A stretch of DNA of 59,081 bases from a bacterium (GTDB lineage: Bacteria; RUG730; JAAEPJ01). Positions within the stretch are counted from its first letter, which is position 1. The number at the start of each line of letters is the position of its first letter. Shown piece after piece: positions 27,469 to 35,719 of this stretch. The translations under genes were made by a program, and so were the position numbers. The DNA lies in the NCBI GenBank assembly GCA_024222485.1, contig JAAEPJ010000453.1:1-59081 (forward strand), given 5' to 3'. The notes under the pieces are model-generated. The model did not search any database, had not been told where the DNA came from, and saw only the letters and a list, made by a program, of their open reading frames with translations.

Positions 27469-28323
27469 TTGAAGAAATTTTATGTACTTGAATATAAATT
27501 AAAAAAAATTCTTGCAGACTTTTTATCACAGCTACTTTTGATCTCTGTAGCTATTACCTGTGTTTTTCCTCTTGTTTGGATGTTTGTCTCTGCCCTTAAA
27601 ACACAACAAACAATTTTTTCTGATATGAGTTTTATTCCAAAGAATCCGGAGTGGGGGAATTTTATTATCGCTTGGACAAAGGCTAACTTTAGTGTTTATT
27701 TTTTTAACAGCTTGGTTTATACATCTCTTGTTGTTGGTGGTGTTATTTTTATTGCATCTATGGCTGCTTTTGCATTTTCTCGTTTGGAGTTCCCTCTAAA
27801 AAAGTTCTTTTTCATTATGTTTATGGCAACAATGATGATTCCTATCCCGGGGTCATTTATTTCCCTTTATGTATTGCTGACTAAACTTCATTTAATTAAC
27901 ACGCGGATTGGGTATATTTTGCCACAAATTAATGGGGGATTGGCTATGGGTATTTTTATGTTGAAAACTTTTTTTGATAAGATGCCGAAAGACTTAGAGG
28001 ATGCGGCTAAGATTGATGGTTGTAATAAATTTGGTATTTATTGGCATGTGGCCTTACCTCTTGCAAAGCAAGCTATTGCGGTTTTGGTTATTTTTACGGC
28101 ACTTCAAGTTTGGAATGAGTATCTGTTAGCAATGTTGGTTCTTTCCAGTAAAGCACTGATGCCACTTCAAAGAGGATTGATGGTCTTCCAGGGGAGTCAT
28201 TTAACTGAATATCCATTGTTGATGGCAGGGATTACAATTACAGTTGTGCCTATTGTTGTTATTTATTTATTAATGCAGAAATACATTATAAAGGGAATAA
28301 TGTCGGGGGCTGTAAAAGAGTAA
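27469..28323 (+). CDS. Sugar ABC transporter permease, MalG/UgpE type
   Basis: Second permease, 284 residues, six helices, with EAA loop EDAAKIDGCNKFGIYWHVAL. It begins with a TTG at 27469; the AAGGA ribosome site overlaps the stop codon of the first permease. No ATP-binding subunit is encoded in the window, so the importer presumably uses a shared MsmX/MalK-type ATPase encoded elsewhere. Confidence 0.93.
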   Translation: MKKFYVLEYKLKKILADFLSQLLLISVAITCVFPLVWMFVSALKTQQTIFSDMSFIPKNPEWGNFIIAWTKANFSVYFFNSLVYTSLVVGGVIFIASMAAFAFSRLEFPLKKFFFIMFMATMMIPIPGSFISLYVLLTKLHLINTRIGYILPQINGGLAMGIFMLKTFFDKMPKDLEDAAKIDGCNKFGIYWHVALPLAKQAIAVLVIFTALQVWNEYLLAMLVLSSKALMPLQRGLMVFQGSHLTEYPLLMAGITITVVPIVVIYLLMQKYIIKGIMSGAVKE

Positions 28324-28329
28324 GAGTAA

Positions 28330-29772
28330 ATGTTTAAAAAAGCAGTTTTAATGTTTTTTTTCCTAACTTGTTTTCTCAATGCATTCATTGAAGATTTTGG
28401 AAGTAATGAATATATTGATTATAGCAAGTACGGTTATTTTGAAAATATTGGTACACCTGACTATGAATATATTATTAGGAATAGAAAGGCCTTGGTTGAT
28501 GCCCAAGGCGAAGGTATTTATCCAAATCAATGGTCTGTTTTTTCACATCCTCGTTTTTTAGCTTATGAAAGAGAGGGGAGACTTGAAGGGAGCAGATGGT
28601 CTTTTTTGCACTTTGATAACCCAGAACTTGTTTATTATAAATGGTCAGTTTCATTTCAAGCTGATCCAGGTATTAGACAGTTTTATCTTGCACAAGCAAT
28701 GGAAAAAGCAGGGTATATTAAGCATGCTATTAAGGCTTATTATTCCATTTTAATTTTTTTTCCAAAAACTGTCGTTGAGACATACTTAAAAATACCGATA
28801 TATTTATCAGATATTAGTCAGGATAGAATTTTGTATTTATTAAGAAAAAATCCTGATATTAATTGGTCCTTGGATGCTGTGAATATTGAGATAAAAAATA
28901 AGTTTGATAAAGATTTAACTAATGATATTTTTTATATTAACCCAGGGAAAATTTCTAAAGGCAGACTTCCTGAAAAAAATAAATATTTGAGGAAAGGGAT
29001 AATCAAAGGAGTTGTGTATTCTCCTACTACTGTTGGCAGTGATCAAGATGTAAGAATGGAGGAAGTTGATTTTAAGAATATGCAATTAATGGGTGTTAAT
29101 ACCTGTATCATTGATATCCAGTTTTGTAAGAAAAATTTTTTGAAATATATGTTTGAAAAGTATTATATTAAAGTTATTATACGTCTAAACGCTGAATATT
29201 TAGATGAAGTTGAAGCCTATAAAAATCAGGAATATTTATTATTCTGGTTGGTTAAAAACCCTAAGATTATTGGAAAGGTTAAGGCTATTGATGAGGATCA
29301 CTTGATTGCTTTTGCCAATGATGACTTGTTAGATATAGATTCTTTTCCAGAGGAAGCAGATATTCTAGGAATAGATATTTTTAGAGGGAAAATAGGTTTG
29401 GGAAATTCTTTCTGGCGAGACATTAAACTTAATTGGAAAAAACCATTTTTTATTAGTTCTTACGGTGCTCCTGCTTATAATGTGACAAATGAAAATGCTG
29501 AAACTTTTCAATTGAATTTCCATAAAAACTATTGGGAGCAAATCCAGGAGAATTTAGACTCTCAATTCTTAGGTGCAGTTATTTTTGAATGGAAAGATAA
29601 TTGGTCACGTTTAGCTAATGTTGCCCATCAAGATACAGTTGCTGTCTGGACAGGACCAATTTTGGATATGTTTTTATACAAGGAGTGGATGGGCATAAAT
29701 ACAGTTAATAACGAACAAAGAAAAATTTTCTCATATTATAAAAATATTTGGAATAAGGAGAAGATAAAATGA
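28330..29772 (+). CDS. Secreted TIM-barrel protein, probable inactive glycosidase (pseudoenzyme)
   Basis: Four hundred eighty residues with a signal peptide (cleavage near FLNA-FIED). It aligns along most of its length with the next protein: shared openings YSKYGYFENIGT, the middle IKAYYSILIFFPKT, and the barrel segments GVVYSPTTVGS, MQLMGVNT and AVIFEWKDNW. The catalytic positions differ. Where the paralogue has GNEN (E424), this one has KNPK with P311; where the paralogue has VSEYG (E521), this one has ISSYG with S377. It is also shorter, lacking the calcium-loop insert. It is thus likely a binding or regulatory partner. It starts 6 bases after the permease gene and overlaps the next by 4. 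Confidence 0.78.
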   Translation: MFKKAVLMFFFLTCFLNAFIEDFGSNEYIDYSKYGYFENIGTPDYEYIIRNRKALVDAQGEGIYPNQWSVFSHPRFLAYEREGRLEGSRWSFLHFDNPELVYYKWSVSFQADPGIRQFYLAQAMEKAGYIKHAIKAYYSILIFFPKTVVETYLKIPIYLSDISQDRILYLLRKNPDINWSLDAVNIEIKNKFDKDLTNDIFYINPGKISKGRLPEKNKYLRKGIIKGVVYSPTTVGSDQDVRMEEVDFKNMQLMGVNTCIIDIQFCKKNFLKYMFEKYYIKVIIRLNAEYLDEVEAYKNQEYLLFWLVKNPKIIGKVKAIDEDHLIAFANDDLLDIDSFPEEADILGIDIFRGKIGLGNSFWRDIKLNWKKPFFISSYGAPAYNVTNENAETFQLNFHKNYWEQIQENLDSQFLGAVIFEWKDNWSRLANVAHQDTVAVWTGPILDMFLYKEWMGINTVNNEQRKIFSYYKNIWNKEKIK

Positions 29773-31682
29773 AACGAGTTTTATTTATTGTATGTTTTTG
29801 TATGAACTTTAACCTTTATGCTGCGGATATTGACTTTAAGAATAGGGGAGACTCTAGGATAAATTACTCTAAATATGGGGAATTTAAAGGGGTGGGTACT
29901 AATGAGTTTCATTACAAGGTAAAAGATAAAAAAGGTTTGAAAAAACAGGTAGGCGATTTTATATATCCAAATACTGGGGTGCCTAGATTTTTAAAAAAAA
30001 GATATAAAAAAATAGTAGCAAGTGGAGTAATTCGTAAAAATGATGTTTGGTCACACTTGAAATCTGGAGATAATTTATTAGATATTTTAGCATGGGTTTC
30101 TACTCCCATTATAGAAGGTAATTTACCTGATCAAACTGAAGGAATCAAACAATTTTTTATTGGTGATATTTTAGCTCATGCAGGTGAATATGAGGCAGCC
30201 ATTAAGGCTTATTATGGCGTTGTTTTGTTTTTCCCTAGGACTTATTGTTGGAATGCAGATGGCTCGTTTGTTTGGTATGTTGGACCTGCTGCTTTAGATC
30301 GGATAAATCTTTTACTTCGAGAACATCCTGAACTTAATTTAAAGTTAAAAGATGCCTATATCGAAGTTGAAAATGCTAATGATACAGATATTAATAATGA
30401 TATTATAAAAGTTAATCCAGGAACTTTTATTGCTTTAAATGGTGGGGAGAATAGATCAGATGTCAGTTATTTTGATGTTTTAGAGACAAAGGGTTCTGGT
30501 AGAGTTAAAATAGTAAAATATACGAATAATCATTGGCAGTTAATGGTTCATGACAAACCTTTTGTTGTGAAAGGTGTTACCTATGCCCCAACTAAGGTTG
30601 GGACAAAGGGCAGTGAAATGGGTAGAGAAACAAAGTGGATGCACATTGATAGTAACAAAAATGGCAAAAGTGACGCTGCATATGATGCTTGGGTGGATGC
30701 TAATAAGAATAATAAAAGGGATAAAGGGGAAAAAAGAGTCGGAGATTTTCAGCTAATGAAAGAAATGGGAGTGAATACGATTAGGTTATATCATTCTTTA
30801 TCTGAGTCTGAGTACTTGCCTGAAGAGATAGATAAAAATATTTTAAGAGATTTATATCGCAGGTATGGTATTATGACTATTATGGGAGATTTTGTCGGTG
30901 CATATGGGATTGGTTCAGGTGGTGGACGAACTGATTATCGCAATGCTAGGCAAAAAAAGATGATGAAAGCATCTGTGCGGAACATGGTTTTAGATCATAA
31001 GGATGAGCCATATGTTCTTATGTGGGTTCTTGGGAATGAAAATGATATGCCAGATACTTCCGCTGGGGTTAACTATACGAATACTAATGCCAGAAAATAT
31101 CCTGATGCATATGCTTCTTTTATTAGTGAGTTAATTCAAATGATTCATGATATTGATCCAGAGCATCCTGTTATGGTCGGAAATATGACAACAGACTTAA
31201 TTCCTTATTATAATAAATATACTCCGAAGATGGATATTTATGGAATTAACCTTTATATGGGGAAAGAAGGTTTTGGAGGTAATTGGAAAAAAATTGCTAG
31301 AAATATTGGAGTCCCTGTTATTGTAAGTGAATATGGTTGCGATGCTTATTATGATCAGGAAGGGGTAGATGAGATAGGGCAAGCTGAGTATCATCGCGGA
31401 AACTGGAAAGATATCAAATATAACTTGGCTAGCAATAATGGTATTGGGAATGCTTTAGGGGGAATTGTTTTTGAATGGATGGATGAGTGGTGGAAGTCTG
31501 GTGCCTCTCCGTTAATTCAAGATGAGGTCCCTCAATCAGCACTTCCTTTTCCTGATGGTTGGTCACATGAAGAATGGTTTGGGTTAGTGAGTCAAGGTAA
31601 TGGGAAGAAGAGCCCTTTTTTAAGGCAGTTAAGAAAGGTTTATTTTATTTATAAAGATGAGCTGTGGGCTGATAATAATTAA
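29769..31682 (+). CDS. Secreted glycoside hydrolase-like TIM-barrel protein
   Basis: Six hundred thirty-seven residues with a signal peptide (cleavage near LYA-AD), an N-terminal helical domain (about 30-210), a beta segment, then a (beta/alpha)8 barrel of the GH2/GH5-like clan A type. The predicted acid/base is E424 (WVLGNEND) and the nucleophile E521 (VIVSEYGCD), with VNTIRLYH and GGIVFEWMDEWW as further barrel strands. Two EF-hand-like calcium loops, DSNKNGKSD (294-302) and DANKNNKRDKGE (310-321), are inserted early in the barrel. Substrate unknown. It belongs to the ABC importer operon and probably cuts or remodels the polysaccharide whose products are imported. Confidence 0.8.
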   Translation: MKRVLFIVCFCMNFNLYAADIDFKNRGDSRINYSKYGEFKGVGTNEFHYKVKDKKGLKKQVGDFIYPNTGVPRFLKKRYKKIVASGVIRKNDVWSHLKSGDNLLDILAWVSTPIIEGNLPDQTEGIKQFFIGDILAHAGEYEAAIKAYYGVVLFFPRTYCWNADGSFVWYVGPAALDRINLLLREHPELNLKLKDAYIEVENANDTDINNDIIKVNPGTFIALNGGENRSDVSYFDVLETKGSGRVKIVKYTNNHWQLMVHDKPFVVKGVTYAPTKVGTKGSEMGRETKWMHIDSNKNGKSDAAYDAWVDANKNNKRDKGEKRVGDFQLMKEMGVNTIRLYHSLSESEYLPEEIDKNILRDLYRRYGIMTIMGDFVGAYGIGSGGGRTDYRNARQKKMMKASVRNMVLDHKDEPYVLMWVLGNENDMPDTSAGVNYTNTNARKYPDAYASFISELIQMIHDIDPEHPVMVGNMTTDLIPYYNKYTPKMDIYGINLYMGKEGFGGNWKKIARNIGVPVIVSEYGCDAYYDQEGVDEIGQAEYHRGNWKDIKYNLASNNGIGNALGGIVFEWMDEWWKSGASPLIQDEVPQSALPFPDGWSHEEWFGLVSQGNGKKSPFLRQLRKVYFIYKDELWADNN

Positions 31683-31924
31683 AATATGAATAAAAGGCTT
31701 GTATAATGAATTTAGTTTTTGTAAGATTATGAAAATAATTAGTTAATTTTTTTGTATAAATGGTAGTAAGAAATTATTGGAATTATTAAGCGGATTTAAT
31801 GTGTATTTTAGAATTAAAATTATGATGATTTTTTTGATAACAAATAATTTAAGCAGGTATCAACATTAACGGGAATTCCTGTAAATTATTTTTGTTTCAT
31901 CATAAAAGAGATTAAGGTTAAACT

Positions 31925-34573
31925 ATGATAAAAAAACACTATTTATTATTTTTGTTATTATTTTTTCTGATGATATCTTTTCTTTTTTCTTCAGATGATA
32001 TTTATAATTCAGAAAAATATTTCGAATATGGTGATCTGTCTATTGACTATAACTTGGAGATGAAGTATACCACAAACAGACTTAATGATAATTGGGAAAG
32101 GATGGGGACTAATAAGTACTCTAAAAATGAACTCACTGGAGATTCTGCTTGGATTGGTTCAGATAGTCAAAATTTCTCAATGGAGTCTTATTTGAATCTA
32201 AATTCACACTTTAAGGGGATGATATTATTTGAGGTTTATAATGGAGGATATGATAGTTTATGGAGACCTGTAAATAATATTTCAAGAATTGAAAGCAAGA
32301 ATCAATACCTTGAACTTAAGCAAGCAGAACTCAACTATAATTATGCTAGTTATAAATTTAAATATTTTAAAGGTATTCCTAGAAATAATTGGAAGTACTC
32401 TGGTGATATGTTTAATTTCTTACCTGCCCAGTATGAGTCAGATAGATATTTGAATATCGCAGGAAAAGCGATCCCTGAGGGGCTTCAATTTGATTCGACA
32501 GATCTTTTTGGTGGGTTTTTAAATGTTATTTATGGAGAACCTGTTTGGGGGAAGAGTGATTCTTTATATGTTAAATATCGGTATTCATGGCTTTTTTATT
32601 TTGATAGCTATTTTCTTTATAAATATGAAAAAATTCCTTGGAAAGTTAGTTATGGTGATGACTATCAGCAGGCATATCAATTTTCAACAGCAGTTAAGCA
32701 TTTATTTCCATTTAGTATTCAATTAGGTGTTTCACATAATCCATTTAGGAATGGTAGAGGATATCAGCATGTCCAAGAGGTTGGGAAAGGTAGTGGCTAC
32801 CAAAAATCTAAGTATGTTGTTAATAATTCTACAACAACTGACTCTGATACTTTTGGTTATGCTTTAAACATAGACTATGAAAATGAAGAAAAGAAATATA
32901 ATATTCACTTGACAGGGGAATATTTAAATATTTTGGCAGGTAATAAAAAAGAACTGAGTTTAAAGTTTTTGAAAAGTTTTTATTTTGGTTTGTTATTTAA
33001 CATTGATGCTACTTATCGTGAGCCAATAATTGCCGCTAATCCGGTAATTTATAATTATCAACTTAAAGATTCATCGGGTGTTGAGTTTGCTTCTAGAGGG
33101 GAGTCTTCACCATTTAGAGTTGATAATAGTAATCGTAAATGTTCTATTGTTAATATCGGGTTTTCATGGTTCCAGTCAATATATAACCCAGAGCTTCTTT
33201 ATAAGTATGATGTGGGGCTTTTAGAGGGATGGAATATTAATAAAGAAGATAATACTAGCTTGGCTGTTGCTTTAAACTATAAGCTTAAACATTATCAAGG
33301 TTCAGCTGATGGTCAATATTATGATGATGATTCTGGGAATATTGTTTGGGACTCTCCTATGGCTCTTGGTTTAATGCCTTTTAAGGTCCCTTTAGAGACA
33401 ATGCAGTTTCTTATTAAGGGCCGCTTATCAGATAAATTAAGTTATTTGTTTATTGCTCAAAGAGGTGATAGTATTGCAACAGGTTCTGCTGCATATGAAC
33501 AGAATTTAAACTCTAAAAAAGTAGTAACTTTCAATGATTTTACAACAAGGATTGGCTATAAGACATATTTTTTAGACTTTGAGTATAAAGAAAATTATTG
33601 GGGTCCAGAGGAGTGGCATAGATTTTTTGGTCTTACATATGATAATTTATTTTCCTTAGAAATTGGGAAAGATTTCGGTAAGTTTGGTGTTTTTTCAATA
33701 GATACAATGAAAGTTATTCAGAATAACCCTGATATTGATTCAACAGAACTACCAAGTTTTGAAGAGTTTACACTTAAGTGGACTTATAATTTTTCCAGAA
33801 TATATGCTTTAAGGAATGATGGTGTAAGTAAAAAAAGTAATTCTTTAGAAAATGATAATAAAGCCCCAGAGGTTGAGGTATATAAAAATATAGACTTCTT
33901 AAGTGTTAATGATGATGGGCTAAATGATAGTGTTGAGTTTACGATTAATGCAAAAGATGATACTGCAATTGAGCGTTGGATTATTAAGATAGAAAGTGAA
34001 AGTGGTGAATTAATTTATAAAAAAGAAGGATTGGGATTAGTTCCTAGTTATTTTGAGTGGGGGGGAAGACCCTATGAAATTTTATCAGAAGGTTTGGATG
34101 CGGGTATCTATCAGTTTAAAGTTTATGCTGTAGATGTTTTTGGTAATTTTGTAGAAACCACACCTTTAAAATTTAGAGTAAGTACAGCGGAGTCTATTTT
34201 AACTAAGGATCTCTATTATAAGATGAAAGATAGAGTTAAGGTGAAAATAGAAGAAGATTATAATAAAATTATTTTTTCTTTTGATCTAGATACAATTTAT
34301 AGCATAGAGAAAGGTTCAGTAAATATTTCGACACTATCATTACTGAAAAACATTCTATACAGTAAAGAATTATATAAAATAAAAATTATTACTTACTTAA
34401 AACAAGAGGCTCGAAAAAATTACGGTACTTCTTTTGCAAGAAAAATTTCAGCTAGATTAGCACAGGAGTTGGTTTCATATGGTATAGATATTAATATTAT
34501 AAACCCTATTGGTTTTATGAAAAAAGATAAGAACTTAAAAGATAGTTTTTTAGAAATAGTTTGTTATTATTAA
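31925..34573 (+). CDS. Outer-membrane beta-barrel protein with Ig-like and OmpA-like C-terminal domains
   Basis: Eight hundred eighty-two residues, signal peptide (about 1-22), then roughly 600 residues with alternating aromatic/polar strands (for example YVKYRYSWLFYFDSYFLYKY) typical of outer-membrane barrels. From about 640 a FlgD-like Ig domain follows (SVNDDGLNDSVEFTINAKDD, AGIYQFKVYAVDVFGN), and about 760-880 resembles a degenerate OmpA domain (KIIFSFDLDTIYS, ARKISARLAQELVSYGIDI). I recognise no named family. It starts a second group after a 242-base gap in which I see no gene. It may be a porin or secretion channel for polysaccharide, with the OmpA-like part contacting peptidoglycan. 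Confidence 0.72.
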   Translation: MIKKHYLLFLLLFFLMISFLFSSDDIYNSEKYFEYGDLSIDYNLEMKYTTNRLNDNWERMGTNKYSKNELTGDSAWIGSDSQNFSMESYLNLNSHFKGMILFEVYNGGYDSLWRPVNNISRIESKNQYLELKQAELNYNYASYKFKYFKGIPRNNWKYSGDMFNFLPAQYESDRYLNIAGKAIPEGLQFDSTDLFGGFLNVIYGEPVWGKSDSLYVKYRYSWLFYFDSYFLYKYEKIPWKVSYGDDYQQAYQFSTAVKHLFPFSIQLGVSHNPFRNGRGYQHVQEVGKGSGYQKSKYVVNNSTTTDSDTFGYALNIDYENEEKKYNIHLTGEYLNILAGNKKELSLKFLKSFYFGLLFNIDATYREPIIAANPVIYNYQLKDSSGVEFASRGESSPFRVDNSNRKCSIVNIGFSWFQSIYNPELLYKYDVGLLEGWNINKEDNTSLAVALNYKLKHYQGSADGQYYDDDSGNIVWDSPMALGLMPFKVPLETMQFLIKGRLSDKLSYLFIAQRGDSIATGSAAYEQNLNSKKVVTFNDFTTRIGYKTYFLDFEYKENYWGPEEWHRFFGLTYDNLFSLEIGKDFGKFGVFSIDTMKVIQNNPDIDSTELPSFEEFTLKWTYNFSRIYALRNDGVSKKSNSLENDNKAPEVEVYKNIDFLSVNDDGLNDSVEFTINAKDDTAIERWIIKIESESGELIYKKEGLGLVPSYFEWGGRPYEILSEGLDAGIYQFKVYAVDVFGNFVETTPLKFRVSTAESILTKDLYYKMKDRVKVKIEEDYNKIIFSFDLDTIYSIEKGSVNISTLSLLKNILYSKELYKIKIITYLKQEARKNYGTSFARKISARLAQELVSYGIDINIINPIGFMKKDKNLKDSFLEIVCYY

Positions 34574-34583
34574 GGATAAAAGA

Positions 34584-35198
34584 ATGTTTAAAAAAATTTT
34601 AGTTATATTGATATTAGGAATGTTTCTTGTATCATGTTCTCGAAAAGGGAATGATGATGTTGAATATAATTCTATAGATACTTTAGACACTTTTCCTAGT
34701 GAGTGGTATGTATACTTTAATTTTATAAATATTAAGGATGGTGGTTTTGCAATAATTTCGGATAATGATAATTCTTCCGTAAGCTTTGTTGGTGAACCAG
34801 ATAATGAAAAAATACAGGTTATTTGGGACGGGAATCCAACTATTTTGAATGGTGGATACTATGCGGGACAGCCTGTTACTAGCTATGGTTTTTATTTTTA
34901 TTTTGATACACCAAAAGATTTGAGCATGTCAGGTTATTCTCAATTAACTTTTGATCTTGAAGGTAATATTGGGAATGATGTTAGATTGGATATTTATGTG
35001 GATGGTAGTATGTATCCTGTGGGAAAAATTGAAAGCTTAAAAATAGATGATAGTGTACAAATCCACAGTATTCCATTGACTAGTACTCTTGGCAGTAGTG
35101 TGCTTGAGATTGTTAAGTTTAATTTTGTTTCATTAAATATTGAAGGGGGAAGTTGTAATGGAGTGGAATTTTTTATAGATAATATAAAGTTTTCTTGA
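34584..35198 (+). CDS. Lipoprotein with jelly-roll, carbohydrate-binding-like fold
   Basis: Two hundred four residues, lipobox MFLVSC (C18). The mature part alternates beta strands and ends in VEFFIDNIKFS, the same closing strand (..FYIDEVRFE, ..IYLDEIHFE) seen in the other jelly-roll proteins of this locus; LTFDLEG replaces LVFYMRGE. It is probably a divergent member of that family at the outer or inner membrane. It sits 10 bases after the barrel gene, and its stop overlaps the region upstream of the DUF5683 gene. Confidence 0.65.
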   Translation: MFKKILVILILGMFLVSCSRKGNDDVEYNSIDTLDTFPSEWYVYFNFINIKDGGFAIISDNDNSSVSFVGEPDNEKIQVIWDGNPTILNGGYYAGQPVTSYGFYFYFDTPKDLSMSGYSQLTFDLEGNIGNDVRLDIYVDGSMYPVGKIESLKIDDSVQIHSIPLTSTLGSSVLEIVKFNFVSLNIEGGSCNGVEFFIDNIKFS

Positions 35199-35218
35199 TT
35201 TTAAGAGGAGTGATAGTT

Positions 35219-35692
35219 TTGAAAAAGATATATATTTTATGTTTAGTTTTAGTCATTACTTTTTCTAATTTATTTTCTATATATAAAGAACTTGATTTAG
35301 GGGAAATAAATGGTTACAATATGGCATTGAGATCAGCTGTTTATCCAGGATTGGGGCAATTATATTTAGGAGAAAAAAGTAAGGGATATTTTTTTTCTGG
35401 ACTTGCTTCTCTTTCAATTATAGGTGCTATTTATTCTTGGAATAATACAGAAAAGAAGTATAATGAATATGAATCTAAAGGAGTCAGAAGTGATAGTTTA
35501 TATGATGACTATCTAGATGAAATGAATCAAATGTATTTGTTTGTAGGTGTAGGGCTTTTAAATTGGGCTTACAGTATTTATGATGCCTATAAGCTTGGAG
35601 AAGAAGTTCGATATGCTAGAGATATTGATAAATCCATTTCTATGTTTATTAGAGATGGGAATTTTTACATAGCATACAACAAAAGAATATAA
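35219..35692 (+). CDS. DUF5683-type membrane protein
   Basis: About 157 residues from a TTG at 35219, chosen because AAGAGGAG lies 8 bases upstream and it leaves a clean signal peptide (KKIYILCLVLVITFSN). The core SAVYPGLGQLYLGEKSKGYFFSGLA followed by two further hydrophobic segments matches DUF5683, a family of small envelope proteins of unknown function. A longer frame from 35195 overlaps the previous stop codon. It stands within the polysaccharide-like locus. Confidence 0.68.
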   Translation: MKKIYILCLVLVITFSNLFSIYKELDLGEINGYNMALRSAVYPGLGQLYLGEKSKGYFFSGLASLSIIGAIYSWNNTEKKYNEYESKGVRSDSLYDDYLDEMNQMYLFVGVGLLNWAYSIYDAYKLGEEVRYARDIDKSISMFIRDGNFYIAYNKRI

Positions 35693-35719
35693 ATGATAAA
35701 ATTATAGGAGGCTTAAAAA

